64,000 bases of DNA from Erythrobacter rubeus (GCF_014705715.1 NZ_JACXLC010000001.1:2846429-2910428), one strand, 5' to 3'; shown: positions 37,818 to 46,654, counted from the stretch's first letter. Program-made: numbers and translations. The notes: generated by a model not told the origin, from the letters alone.

Positions 37818-38554
37818 GCGAGCGGCGCGTCTTCGACTGGCTGACGAAATGGGAATACGCCCATCGCGGGCTGCATGACACGTCCTCTTACGGCCTCAGG
37901 ATCGAAAACTCCCGCTCCGCATTTGCTGCGGCCATCGAGGCAGGAATGGGCATCGAGTGCGACGTCCAATTGAGCCGCGACAAAGTCGCGATGGTTTTTC
38001 ATGACTGGGTTTTGGAACGGCTAACTGATGGCAGCGGGTTTGTCGCTGCTCACGATGCTGCGGCACTACGGCACATGCACCTCACCGAAACGGGCGACCG
38101 AATGGAGAGCCTGGAGGATTTGCTCGCGCAGATCGACGAGCGCGTGCCGCTGCTCGTCGAGATCAAGTCCATGCCGGATTTCACCATCGAAGAGGCTTGC
38201 GCCGCTGTTTCCAATGCACTCGGCGGATATGATGGCAATGTTGCGGTCATGAGCTTCGATCCGCGCTGTGGCGAATGGTTCGCAGCGCATGACCCGGACC
38301 GGATACGCGGATTGGTATGCACAGACACCCTCGACCATGGCTGGCTGAGCGCGTGGCGCACGGAGGGTGCGATTGCGCGGGCTGACCCTGACTTTCTGGC
38401 GGTGGACATTCGCGACCTTCCCAATAATCTCGCAAGCGAATGGCGCGGCGAAGACCGCCCGTTGCTCAGCTGGACTATCAGCACGGCAGATCGCCGCGAA
38501 AAAGCCCTGAAGAACGTCGATGCGCTCATTTCGGAGGGCGAAGGCCTCCCGTGA
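37814..38554 (+). CDS. Glycerophosphodiester phosphodiesterase
   Basis: A 246-residue cytosolic GDPD (no signal peptide). The metal and catalytic residues are visible: YAHRGLHD, ENSRSAFAAAIEAGMGIECDVQLSRDKVAMVFHDW with the second catalytic His, and VEIKSM. It hydrolyses glycerophosphodiesters from phospholipid turnover to glycerol-3-phosphate and an alcohol. It is fourth in the overlapping cassette, with ATGA upstream and GTGA downstream. Confidence 0.9.
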   Translation: MSERRVFDWLTKWEYAHRGLHDTSSYGLRIENSRSAFAAAIEAGMGIECDVQLSRDKVAMVFHDWVLERLTDGSGFVAAHDAAALRHMHLTETGDRMESLEDLLAQIDERVPLLVEIKSMPDFTIEEACAAVSNALGGYDGNVAVMSFDPRCGEWFAAHDPDRIRGLVCTDTLDHGWLSAWRTEGAIARADPDFLAVDIRDLPNNLASEWRGEDRPLLSWTISTADRREKALKNVDALISEGEGLP

Positions 38555-39702
38555 GCGAAAGCGATCCTGCGCCCAACGAACTTACCGTTCGTCTTGCTCC
38601 TTCGGTCGGACAATTCGAGGCCGATGCGTGGAATGCGCTGGGCGGACATCGCAATCCTTTCGTCAGCCACGAATTCCTCACGGCCATGGAAGATTCGGGC
38701 AGCGTCGGCGAAGGAACCGGGTGGGACCCCGTTCCCGTCGTCATAACCGACGCGCATGATAACCTGCTGGCTGCCATGCCGAGCTATGCCAAGGGCCACA
38801 GCCAAGGCGAATATGTCTTCGACCATTCGTGGGCCGATGCGCTGCAAAGGGCCGGGCGGAATTATTATCCGAAGCTACAAATTGCTGCGCCCTTCACTCC
38901 GGCCAGCGGGCCGAGGTTGCTGTTTTCGGACGAAAGCCTCGCTCCGCACCTGCTGAAGGGAGCGGAAGCGGTTTGTCTTCAGAACGGGCTTTCCTCAGCC
39001 CATGCAACGTTTGTCGAAGCGGACCAAGTGCCGCTGTTCGAGGCTGGCGATTGGCTGATCCGGGACGACATTCAGTTCCATTGGATTAACCGCGACTATA
39101 CGAGCTTCGACGGGTTCCTCGATGCTTTAGCTTCACGCAAACGCAAGAATCTACGCAAGGAGCGCGCGGCTGCGCAGGATGGCTTGAAGATCGTCCACTT
39201 GTCAGGTGACGATATCAAGCCCGAACACTGGGATGCATTCTGGGTTTTTTATCAAGATACGGGTGCACGCAAATGGGGAACGCCGTATCTCACCCGGGAA
39301 GCTTTCACTTTATTGGGTGAGCGGATGGGTGAGCGGATCGTGCTCATTCTCGCTTACGATGACGAATTGCCGATTGCCGGCGCACTCAATTTCGTCGGCG
39401 CCGAAGCGCTCTATGGGCGGTATTGGGGCTGCACACAGGACGTGCGCTTTCTCCATTTCGAGCTGTGCTATTATCAGGCGATCGATATCGCAATCGAGCT
39501 TGGTCTGCCGCGGGTCGAGGCGGGCGCGCAGGGCGGTCATAAACTTGCCCGCGGATATGAACCAGTGCCGACCCATTCGGCGCATTGGCTGGCCGATCCC
39601 GGCTTCCGCGAGGCCGTCGCCGATTTTCTCGTGCGCGAACGCGATGGCGTCGCGACGGACAAGCTGTTTCTCGGTGAACGAACGCCGTTCAAGAAAAGTT
39701 AG
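38551..39702 (+). CDS. FemAB-like/GNAT peptidoglycan-biosynthesis-type protein (PF04339)
   Basis: A 383-residue protein from GTG 38551, which overlaps the GDPD stop (GTGA); the frame runs open upstream to 38440 within GDPD. Typical segments are FVSHEFLTAMEDSGSVGEGTGW, FDHSWADALQRAG, YYPKLQIAAPFTPASGPRLL, RKRKNLRKERAAA and GRYWGCTQDVRFLHFELCYYQAIDIAIELG, the signature region of the peptidogalycan/DUF482 acyl- or aminoacyltransferases. The acceptor (peptidoglycan precursor, lipid or another amine) is unknown. Last gene of the coupled cassette. Confidence 0.85.
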   Translation: MSESDPAPNELTVRLAPSVGQFEADAWNALGGHRNPFVSHEFLTAMEDSGSVGEGTGWDPVPVVITDAHDNLLAAMPSYAKGHSQGEYVFDHSWADALQRAGRNYYPKLQIAAPFTPASGPRLLFSDESLAPHLLKGAEAVCLQNGLSSAHATFVEADQVPLFEAGDWLIRDDIQFHWINRDYTSFDGFLDALASRKRKNLRKERAAAQDGLKIVHLSGDDIKPEHWDAFWVFYQDTGARKWGTPYLTREAFTLLGERMGERIVLILAYDDELPIAGALNFVGAEALYGRYWGCTQDVRFLHFELCYYQAIDIAIELGLPRVEAGAQGGHKLARGYEPVPTHSAHWLADPGFREAVADFLVRERDGVATDKLFLGERTPFKKS

Positions 39703-40028
39703 GCAACCTTGGCGCGGTTTTCAGCCAGCCATTGGCGCGCACGGCGCTGAGCTTCGGCGATTTCGCGAGCTGTCATCTCGTCGGAAATATCGGCACGGCA
39801 AAAAGTGGCTTCGTCGTGACCACGCGAGGCGGCAATGTTGAACCATTTGTGCGCCTCGATCAGATCGCTGATAACGCCGCCCGACCCGGTCGAAAATGCC
39901 ACGCCGAGATCGAATAGAGCGGAGGTATCTCCGCCGGATGCAGCCGCAAGACACTGAGCCACGACAAGATCGACTTCCGGATTATGAGCCGTTTCGTACT
40001 CGCCCCCATTAAGCGGTGTAAGTTTCAT
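39699..40028 (-). CDS. Sel1-like repeat (TPR-type) protein
   Basis: A 109-residue soluble helical protein with one clear Sel1/TPR-like pair (SALFDLGVAFSTGSGGVISDLIEAHKWFNIAASRGHDEA). Such proteins are adaptors; the partner is unknown. It converges on the FemAB-like gene and their stop codons overlap by 4 bp. Confidence 0.75.
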   Translation of the reverse strand: MKLTPLNGGEYETAHNPEVDLVVAQCLAAASGGDTSALFDLGVAFSTGSGGVISDLIEAHKWFNIAASRGHDEATFCRADISDEMTAREIAEAQRRARQWLAENRAKVA

Positions 40029-40348
40029 TTTGTGTTCCCCGTTTTCCGCGGCAAAGCCCCCTTGCGAGCCGCGTTAGCCACAGAACTTGCGGATCATGGT
40101 CAACAATTGGTTAACGTGCCTCGACCTTTTTGATTTCGCTTAAGCCCGCACATGCAAAAATGTCGCCCGCTTTTGGGACAATCCATCGGAATGATCCGGG
40201 TGTCCGCTTCAAACGGCTTGTGCCTGACTTGACGCTTCCCTATAGGCCCGACCAAGCAGTGACTTGCTGGGGTGAATCGCGTCTTGAAATCTCATTCAGG
40301 CGCGATGATGGGACAGTCTCGCGGGAAGTGTTGGGACGAGAGAAGCAC
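40029..40348 (+). promoter_or_regulatory. 320-bp spacer with probable dksA promoter
   Basis: No gene on either strand is convincing; the dksA frame is open back to 40130 but looks non-coding. A sigma-70-like pair TTGTGC (40218-40223) and TATAGG (40241-40246) with a 17-bp spacer would give a leader of about 100 nt. A TTAAC half-site of the CtrA type occurs near 40112. Assignments are by eye. Confidence 0.3.
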
Positions 40349-40807
40349 ATGGCCACAGCGGCGACTAAAGAAACAGAGATTCTGAAAACCGCGAAAGATA
40401 TGCTCGCGCCGGATTACGTTCCGAACGATAGCGAAGAGTATATGAACGAGAAGCACCAGGCGTATTTCCGGATGCTTCTGATCGAATGGAAACGCTCCAT
40501 CCGCGACGCCGCCGACCAGACACTGCAATCCCTACAAGACGGCCCCATTCGAGAAGCCGATTTGAACGATCGCGCATCGAGCGAGACCGATTGGGGCATT
40601 GAGCTTCGCACCCGTGACCGGCAACGCAAGCTGGTCTCGAAGATCGACGCGGCGCTTCGGCGCATCGATGAAGGCGAGTACGGTTACTGCGAGAAAACCG
40701 GCGATCCGATTGGCCTCAGGCGCCTGATCGCGCGGCCGGTCGCGACGATGACTGTCGAAGCGCAGGAGGCGCATGAGCGCCGGGAAAAAATCTCGCGCGA
40801 CGATTGA
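40349..40807 (+). CDS. dksA: RNA polymerase-binding transcription factor DksA (single-Cys type)
   Basis: A 152-residue factor that enters the RNA polymerase secondary channel and, with ppGpp, sets rRNA and amino acid promoter activity. ATG 40349 is the sensible start (MATAATKETEILKTAKDM). Coiled-coil tip residues D71, D74 and A76 (DLNDRA) are kept. The zinc finger is degenerate: at the four E. coli Cys positions 114, 117, 135 and 138 it has Cys, Thr, Thr and Ala, the same CTTA pattern reported for Rhodobacter sphaeroides RSP2654, which works without the four-Cys site. Confidence 0.92.
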   Translation: MATAATKETEILKTAKDMLAPDYVPNDSEEYMNEKHQAYFRMLLIEWKRSIRDAADQTLQSLQDGPIREADLNDRASSETDWGIELRTRDRQRKLVSKIDAALRRIDEGEYGYCEKTGDPIGLRRLIARPVATMTVEAQEAHERREKISRDD

Positions 40808-41034
40808 TCAGGTCCTTCGCGCCTCGATCAAACAGTCACAAAACAGGCGGCAAGCCCTCCCCGTATCAGTTTGGGACGGCGGCTCGATCCGGCCTTTCTC
40901 GCAGGCTGAATTTCACAATTCATAAACATTGAATTCCTAGCGCCGACATATCCTTCCGGACGATTGTCTCTAACGGCAGCGCGTCGGGCAGGAAACGAGG
41001 TCGCATTGAAAAGCCTAAAGGAGGCGTTTCGATT

Positions 41035-41316
41035 ATGTCAGGTTTGGACAACCGGAATACACCCCGCACGGACTCTCATTTGCTTGCGAGCATTCGGGTC
41101 GAGCAGGATCATCAACGTCACGAAGTGCGGGTTCATAACCTGTCCGATGGCGGTATGATGGGCGAAGGCAACCTCCACGTGAAACGCGGCAATCGGCTTG
41201 AGATCGAGATGCGCAATATCGGCAAGGTGGATGGCAGCGTCGCCTGGGTCCAGGATGACCGCTTCGGCATATCATTTCATCGGGAAGTCGATTCGCATTT
41301 AGCTCGCGGGGCCTAG
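41035..41316 (+). CDS. PilZ-domain protein
   Basis: A 93-residue protein that is one PilZ domain. It has an RxxxR-like N-terminal motif (R7...R11 in RNTPR) and the NxSxxG motif (NLSDGGMM), compatible with c-di-GMP binding, then the barrel strands ending WVQDDRFGISFH. AAAGGAGGC 7 bp before the ATG is a strong ribosome site. Free-standing PilZ proteins act as adaptors on motility or envelope machinery; the target is unknown. Confidence 0.82.
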   Translation: MSGLDNRNTPRTDSHLLASIRVEQDHQRHEVRVHNLSDGGMMGEGNLHVKRGNRLEIEMRNIGKVDGSVAWVQDDRFGISFHREVDSHLARGA

Positions 41317-41478
41317 TCAACGGCCACGGTCCGGATAACTGTCTGCACATCTGCGACGGGAGGGACTTTTCCCAGAGTGAAGCTTGAATGGGCGGCGCGA
41401 CCGCCCTCATCCACTTTCTCTTGGCCTATCGAAGTCTTTGCGCTGACCAAGCTCGCACAAGCTGCTAAGCCGCGCAGC

Positions 41479-42948
41479 GTGAACAGACTTTGGCCCATTT
41501 TGTTTGGATTGCTTGCGCTCACCGGATGCGGACCGGCGGCCGACACCGGTCCTGTGAACGTCGCGATCATTGGCGAGCCGCAGAGCCTTTTCCAGCAGAG
41601 TGTGCGGTTGTCGCCGGGCGCTCAGCATTTGCGCGCGGCCTCGTTCGAAGGGCTCGTTGCGCTTGATCCAGCAGGGCAGATCGTGCCGGCAATTGCCGAG
41701 CGGTGGATCGTCACCGACGACGGGCTCAGCTATATTTTCAGGCTCCGCAATACAGCGTGGCCCGATGGCGAACCGATCACCGCCGACGATGTCCGCCTGC
41801 TGCTCAGAGACACACTCAATCGGCTGGAGGGGAGCTCGCTCGGGCTCGACCTGGCAAAAATCACAGACGTGCGAGCGATGACAGGACGGGTGATCGAATT
41901 GCGCCTGTCTAGCCCCATGCCCGAATTTCTACGTTTGCTAGCTCAGCCGGAGCTTGGATTTGTAAAGAGCGGCGGCGGCGTTGGTCCGATGATCGCATCG
42001 CGCGACGAGGATGCGCCAATAGCAAGGCTGAGCGCGCTTCCGCCCGAGGCGAGGGGCTTCGCCGCCAGAGAGGATTGGGAAGACCTCGCGCGCGCCATTA
42101 CTGTGAGAGCGCTGCCGGCGGCAGACGCAGTTGACGCATTTACCGAGGGCGAGGTCGACCTGGTGTTGAATGGCCGACTCTCCAGTTTTCCGCTTGCGCA
42201 AGTAGGGCCGCTCTCGCGTGGTACGATCCAGGTCGATCCGGCATTGGGCATCCTTGGGCTCGTCATACGCAGCGAGACGGGCGTGCTCGGGTCACCAGAG
42301 CGCAGGGAGGCCCTCTCTATGGCGCTCGATCGCGATGCGTTGATCCAGGCTTTCGGCCTTGGCGGCTGGCAGCCTCAAACGTGGATCGTACCGCCCGACC
42401 TGTTCGGAGTGCAGGCCTATCCCGACACGCGATGGGACAGTCTTTCCACAGAGGAACGGCGCAGCATCGCGCGGCAGCGGATTGCCGCTTGGTCACCTGA
42501 GGGGGGCGAAACAACCGAACTGCGCATCGCCCTGCCGGATGGTCCGGGCAGCGACTTGCTTTTCGAGCAACTGCGGGAGACCTGGGGCGATATAGGGATC
42601 AGTTTGCAGAGGGTCGCGCCGGGGGAGGGCGCCGAACTCGAATTGCGCGATCGGCTCGCACGGTATTCATCCCCGCGGTGGTTCTTGAACCAATTCAACT
42701 GTGAGCTCGAAATCGGGCTTTGTTCTCCCGAAGCGGACGAACTTGTGCTTCAGTCGCTGACCGTCAGGAACTTTGCGGCAAAACAGCGGCTGTTGGCAGA
42801 AGCGCATACCGCGCTCGTCGAAGAGGAAGTCTTCATTCCGCTTGGTGCGCCGGTGCGCTGGTCGCTCGTACGCGGGGCAATCACCGCCTATCAGGCCAAC
42901 CAATGGGGTCTTCACCCCTTGTTCCCCCTTTCCCAGCCCACCACATAA
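41479..42948 (+). CDS. Extracellular solute-binding lipoprotein, family 5 (peptide/oligopeptide type)
   Basis: A 489-residue lipoprotein from GTG 41479, which gives a short signal with the lipobox LTGC (Cys17); the frame is open to 41377 without a better start. The SBP_bac_5 pattern is visible: LRAASFEGLVALDPAGQIVPAIAERWIVTDDGLSYIFRLR, WPDGEPITADDVRLLLRD and ALSMALDRDALIQAFGLG. No ABC permease or ATPase gene lies nearby. It is followed 18 bp later by DUF4112 and the kynurenine genes, so a supply role for a Trp-containing peptide is a tempting but unproven inference. Confidence 0.85.
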   Translation: MNRLWPILFGLLALTGCGPAADTGPVNVAIIGEPQSLFQQSVRLSPGAQHLRAASFEGLVALDPAGQIVPAIAERWIVTDDGLSYIFRLRNTAWPDGEPITADDVRLLLRDTLNRLEGSSLGLDLAKITDVRAMTGRVIELRLSSPMPEFLRLLAQPELGFVKSGGGVGPMIASRDEDAPIARLSALPPEARGFAAREDWEDLARAITVRALPAADAVDAFTEGEVDLVLNGRLSSFPLAQVGPLSRGTIQVDPALGILGLVIRSETGVLGSPERREALSMALDRDALIQAFGLGGWQPQTWIVPPDLFGVQAYPDTRWDSLSTEERRSIARQRIAAWSPEGGETTELRIALPDGPGSDLLFEQLRETWGDIGISLQRVAPGEGAELELRDRLARYSSPRWFLNQFNCELEIGLCSPEADELVLQSLTVRNFAAKQRLLAEAHTALVEEEVFIPLGAPVRWSLVRGAITAYQANQWGLHPLFPLSQPTT

Positions 42949-42966
42949 AGCAGGTAAGGAGACGGT

Positions 42967-43383
42967 ATGGACGGCCCCGATCGCCCGCAAACTCTCAGCC
43001 TGAAACTGCCGAGCGGTACCGACCCCGCATCCGTCCGGATGCGTGTGGAGATTATGGAAAAACTGCTTGAGCGAAGTTTCCGAGTGCCAGGGGTCAACAT
43101 GTCAGTCGGCCTCGACGCGATAATCGGCCTCATCCCCGTCGTCGGCGATTTTATCACCACTGCGATGGGCGCATATATCGTGTGGGAAGGCCGCAATCTC
43201 GGCATGTCGAAATGGCAGCTCAGCCGCATGGGAGCAAATGTCGCGTTCGATACTGCGATAGGCCTTGTCCCGTTCGTGGGCGACGCGGCCGACTTCCTGT
43301 TTCGTTCGAATTCGCGCAATCTCAGGATTATCAAGAAGCATCTCGACAAGCACCATCCCGAGACACGGATAATCGACGGGTAA
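42967..43383 (+). CDS. DUF4112 family membrane protein
   Basis: A 138-residue protein with two hydrophobic hairpins (LDAIIGLIPVVGDFITTAMGAYIVW and AFDTAIGLVPFVGDAADFLF), the internal repeat that defines DUF4112. The N-terminal about 40 residues are soluble and charged. Function unknown. AAGGAGAC lies 5 bp before ATG 42967. It is placed between the binding lipoprotein and kynA. Confidence 0.85.
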   Translation: MDGPDRPQTLSLKLPSGTDPASVRMRVEIMEKLLERSFRVPGVNMSVGLDAIIGLIPVVGDFITTAMGAYIVWEGRNLGMSKWQLSRMGANVAFDTAIGLVPFVGDAADFLFRSNSRNLRIIKKHLDKHHPETRIIDG

Positions 43384-43419
43384 TTCCCTTTCACCAGCGG
43401 GCGCGCTAGGGCTTTGGGC

Positions 43420-44211
43420 ATGGCCGAAAACGTCACTTATTCCAGCTATCTCGACCTTCCAAAGGTGTTGGAGGCGCAACACCCCGCATCCGGCGCACAT
43501 GATGAGATGCTCTTTATTGTGGTGCACCAGGCCAGCGAGCTTTGGCTCAAGCTGTGCTTGCACGAGCTTACTGCCGCGCGTGAGCATATCGAGCGTGACG
43601 ACCTGCGCCCGGCCTTCAAAATGCTGGCCCGCGTCGCCCGCGCGCAGCAGCAACTGATCCAGAGCTGGGACGTGCTGAGCACGATGACCCCGCACGATTA
43701 TTCGCGCATCAGGCCGCACTTGGGCGCGTCCTCAGGATTCCAGTCGCCGCAATACCGGATGATGGAATTCATGCTGGGCGGACGTGATCTCAAACATGTT
43801 CGCTTGCATGAGAAAACCGGGAACTGGTCTGAAAGGCTGCGTCATGAAGTGACGCGCGACAGTCTTTACGATGCGGCCCTTCACCTGCTCGCGAGACGCG
43901 GTTTCGCGATCGATGACGAGGTTTTGGAGCGGGATCTCGATGCTCCCTACGTTCATAATGCCAGCGTTGAACGGGCTTGGGCGGAGATATACCGCGCCCC
44001 TGAAAAACACTGGGACCTTTATGAGCTCGCAGAAAAGCTTGTCGATCTCGAATACCACTTTCAGCGCTGGAGGTTTGGGCATCTCAAGACTGTCGAGCGG
44101 ATCATCGGCTTCAAGCGCGGCACGGGCGGCACTCCGGGTGTTCCGTATCTCGCAGGCGTCCTTAAGCAGGCTTTCTTCCCAGAACTCCTCAGCGTCCGGA
44201 CGGCGATTTGA
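43420..44211 (+). CDS. kynA: Tryptophan 2,3-dioxygenase
   Basis: A 263-residue haem enzyme opening the indole ring of Trp to N-formylkynurenine. ATG 43420 gives MAENVTYSSYLDL. Family hallmarks are HDEMLFIVVHQASELWLKLCLHEL with the distal His36, SGFQSPQYRMMEFMLG, and the C-terminal GHLKTVERIIGFKRGTGGTPGVPYL carrying the proximal haem His. First of three tightly packed kynurenine genes. Confidence 0.95.
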   Translation: MAENVTYSSYLDLPKVLEAQHPASGAHDEMLFIVVHQASELWLKLCLHELTAAREHIERDDLRPAFKMLARVARAQQQLIQSWDVLSTMTPHDYSRIRPHLGASSGFQSPQYRMMEFMLGGRDLKHVRLHEKTGNWSERLRHEVTRDSLYDAALHLLARRGFAIDDEVLERDLDAPYVHNASVERAWAEIYRAPEKHWDLYELAEKLVDLEYHFQRWRFGHLKTVERIIGFKRGTGGTPGVPYLAGVLKQAFFPELLSVRTAI

Positions 44212-44837
44212 TGGCACAACGGATATGGGACATCTCGCAAAAGCTACACCCCGGCCTTCCAGTGTGGCCGGGCGATACAGCTTTTGCGCAATCTGAGACC
44301 TGGCAGATGAGCGAGGGGTCGCCCGTCAACGTATCGGCGCTGACAATGTCCACCCATTCGGGCGCACATGCCGACGCGCCGCTGCATTACAGTGAGACTG
44401 CTGCCGATATCGCTTCGGTCGATTTGCATCCCTATCTCGGCGAATGCCTTGTGATCGATGCCCGAGCAGCGAAGAAGGAGATCGAGGTCGGGGATCTTCC
44501 TCACCTGAATAGCGCGGACCGGGTGCTGTTCCGGACTTTCGACGCATTCCCACACGATGACTGGGCTTCAGACACAACAGCCATTGCGCCCGAAACTGTC
44601 GAATGGTTGGCGGTCCAAGGCGTCAAGCTCATCGGAATAGACGGGCCATCGATCGACCCTCAGGATTCGAAAGACATGCTCGCGCACAAGGCCGTGCTCA
44701 AGCACGATATCCGGGTGCTGGAAGGCTTAGTGCTCGATGAGGTGCCCGAAGGCCGATACGAACTGATCGCGCTCCCACTTCCGATCATCGGCGGCGATGC
44801 TTCGCCGGTCCGAGCAATATTGAGAGAGCTGCCATGA
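44211..44837 (+). CDS. kynB: Kynurenine formamidase (arylformamidase)
   Basis: A 208-residue metal-dependent cyclase-family enzyme hydrolysing N-formylkynurenine to kynurenine. It has WDISQKLHPGLPVWPGDT and the metal motif HSGAHAD (residues 49-55, in STHSGAHADAPLHY), plus IGIDGPSIDPQDSKDM near the middle. Its ATG lies in the kynA stop (TGATG), and its stop overlaps kynU (ATGA). Confidence 0.94.
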   Translation: MAQRIWDISQKLHPGLPVWPGDTAFAQSETWQMSEGSPVNVSALTMSTHSGAHADAPLHYSETAADIASVDLHPYLGECLVIDARAAKKEIEVGDLPHLNSADRVLFRTFDAFPHDDWASDTTAIAPETVEWLAVQGVKLIGIDGPSIDPQDSKDMLAHKAVLKHDIRVLEGLVLDEVPEGRYELIALPLPIIGGDASPVRAILRELP

Positions 44838-46051
44838 TCGGACGCGCGCGCGAACTCGACGCGGCGGACCCGCTGGGAGAATACCGCTCGCGTTTCACTT
44901 TGCCAGATGGGGTGATCTATCTCGATGGCAATTCGCTCGGCGCGCTTCCGAAGGATGCGCCCGAGGCAATGCAGCGGGTGATCAAAAGCGAATGGGGCGA
45001 GGGCCTGATCCGCAGCTGGAACGATGCCGATTGGTTCGGCATGGCTGCGCGCATTGGCGGTAAGATCGCACCGCTGATTGGCGCACGGCCCGATGAAGTG
45101 ATCGCCTGCGACACTGTTAGCGTGAACATCTTCAAGTTAATCGCGGCAGCGCTTGAAATGCGGCCCGGACGAAAGGTTGTGCTGTCCGAGCCGGGCAATT
45201 TCCCGACCGACATCTATATGATCGAGGGGCTTGAGAGGCAGGGCCTGGCCGCGCAGCGTCTCGCACCGCGTGAGCAGATCATGGCCGCGCTTGACGAAGA
45301 TGTCGCGCTCCTGATGCTGACCCATGCGCATTACAAGACCGGCGAGGTGTTCGACATGGCCGCGTTGACTCAAGCCGCGCATAACTCAGGCGCGCTGGTG
45401 TTCTGGGACTTGTCGCACAGTACCGGAGCGCTCCCCGTTGATCTGAACGGTATGGACGCCGATTTCGCTGTTGGCTGCGGCTACAAATATCTGTGCGGCG
45501 GCCCCGGCGCTCCCGCCTTCGCATTCGTTGCTGAGCGTCATCACGGCGATCTCAAGCAGCCCCTGACCGGCTGGTTCGGACACGCGCGACCCTTTGCCTT
45601 CTCGGACGAATACGAAAAGGCGCCGGGTATCGAGCAATTGCAATGCGGTACATCGCCCGTGCTTGGCCTTGCCGCGCTCGAAGTCGGCGTCGATCTGATC
45701 GCCGAGATTGGGGTCGCCCGCCTGCATCAGAAATCGCAGGCGCTGTCGGAATTCTTCCTTGAATGCGTGGCCCATCATGGTCTGGATGTAGAACTTGTGA
45801 GTCCAGCCGATGCGGCCGCTCGTGGCAGCCAGCTGAGTTTCCGCCATCCGCATGCCTACCCTATCTGCCAGGCGCTGATCGCCCGCGGGGTCATCGGCGA
45901 TTTCCGCGCACCCGATATCCTAAGGCTTGGTTTTGCACCTGCCTATTTGCGCTTCGAAGACATGTTCGAGGCAGCGAGACACCTTGCCGAGGTTATCTCG
46001 AGTGAGGAATGGAAGCGCGAGGAATATGGGCGCCGCGCCGCGGTAACCTGA
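44834..46051 (+). CDS. kynU: Kynureninase
   Basis: A 405-residue PLP enzyme splitting kynurenine to anthranilate and alanine. The PLP Lys218 is in VGCGYKYLCGGPGAPAF; upstream WDLSHSTGALPVDL (residues 191-204) holds the cofactor Asp. With kynA and kynB it completes Trp to anthranilate. No anthranilate-degrading genes are nearby, so the product may re-enter Trp or quinolone-like synthesis or be degraded elsewhere; 3-hydroxykynurenine to NAD would need kmo, which is absent here. Confidence 0.95.
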   Translation: MIGRARELDAADPLGEYRSRFTLPDGVIYLDGNSLGALPKDAPEAMQRVIKSEWGEGLIRSWNDADWFGMAARIGGKIAPLIGARPDEVIACDTVSVNIFKLIAAALEMRPGRKVVLSEPGNFPTDIYMIEGLERQGLAAQRLAPREQIMAALDEDVALLMLTHAHYKTGEVFDMAALTQAAHNSGALVFWDLSHSTGALPVDLNGMDADFAVGCGYKYLCGGPGAPAFAFVAERHHGDLKQPLTGWFGHARPFAFSDEYEKAPGIEQLQCGTSPVLGLAALEVGVDLIAEIGVARLHQKSQALSEFFLECVAHHGLDVELVSPADAAARGSQLSFRHPHAYPICQALIARGVIGDFRAPDILRLGFAPAYLRFEDMFEAARHLAEVISSEEWKREEYGRRAAVT

Positions 46052-46061
46052 TCACGCCTCG

Positions 46062-46511
46062 TTACTCGTCGCTGCCCCGGTTGTCGGTTAGATGAATTGT
46101 CCAGAACCGCTCCATATGCAGATACGTCATTGAGGCCGTCCACGTAACCATGACCAGCCCGTTGAGCGCTTCGACGCCGCTTAGCAGGCGTATCTGACCG
46201 GTGGGGTAGAGATCGCCGATACCCAGCGTCGTGTAACTGGTGATCGAAAAGTAGAATGCGTCATCGAACTTCCCTGCTTTTGGCCCGGCTATCGCGCCGA
46301 CCTCGAAGACATCTTCAAGCAGGATATAAGTGCATGCATAAAGCGCCACATGCAGAACGTGCGAAATCACTGCTGCGGTCAGCATCATCCACAGACGCAT
46401 TCTGGGGTGGACGTGAAGGTCGGTCGCTCCGCGTGATGTGAAGCGCAAGATTTCGTAGTGAATAAGGATCGTCGCAGCGATCAACAGAGCGGCGAAGGCT
46501 ATGGCGGTCAT
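46062..46511 (-). CDS. Two-TM potassium channel-like protein
   Basis: A 149-residue membrane protein with an N-terminal helix (MTAIAFAALLIAATILIHYEIL), a second (LMMLTAAVISHVLHVALYACTYILL after WM), a re-entrant pore with filter-like TTLGIGD (residues about 115-121) and a last helix. This is the ion channel family 2 layout. TLGIGD in place of TVGYGD is common in prokaryotic members and may alter selectivity. There is no ligand-binding domain. Convergent with kynU (11-bp gap). Confidence 0.8.
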   Translation of the reverse strand: MTAIAFAALLIAATILIHYEILRFTSRGATDLHVHPRMRLWMMLTAAVISHVLHVALYACTYILLEDVFEVGAIAGPKAGKFDDAFYFSITSYTTLGIGDLYPTGQIRLLSGVEALNGLVMVTWTASMTYLHMERFWTIHLTDNRGSDE

Positions 46512-46654
46512 ACATCTGGCATTGCTCTCATTGTTGTGGACCGGTCAAGCGAGAGCCACCGTAGAATTCGCGTCCCAGGTAGACTGGCACCAACATTTGT
46601 TAATGCGGCGAAGTCTGCAGTCGTTATTGCCGTGCCCTCACCGAGGGGTAACGA

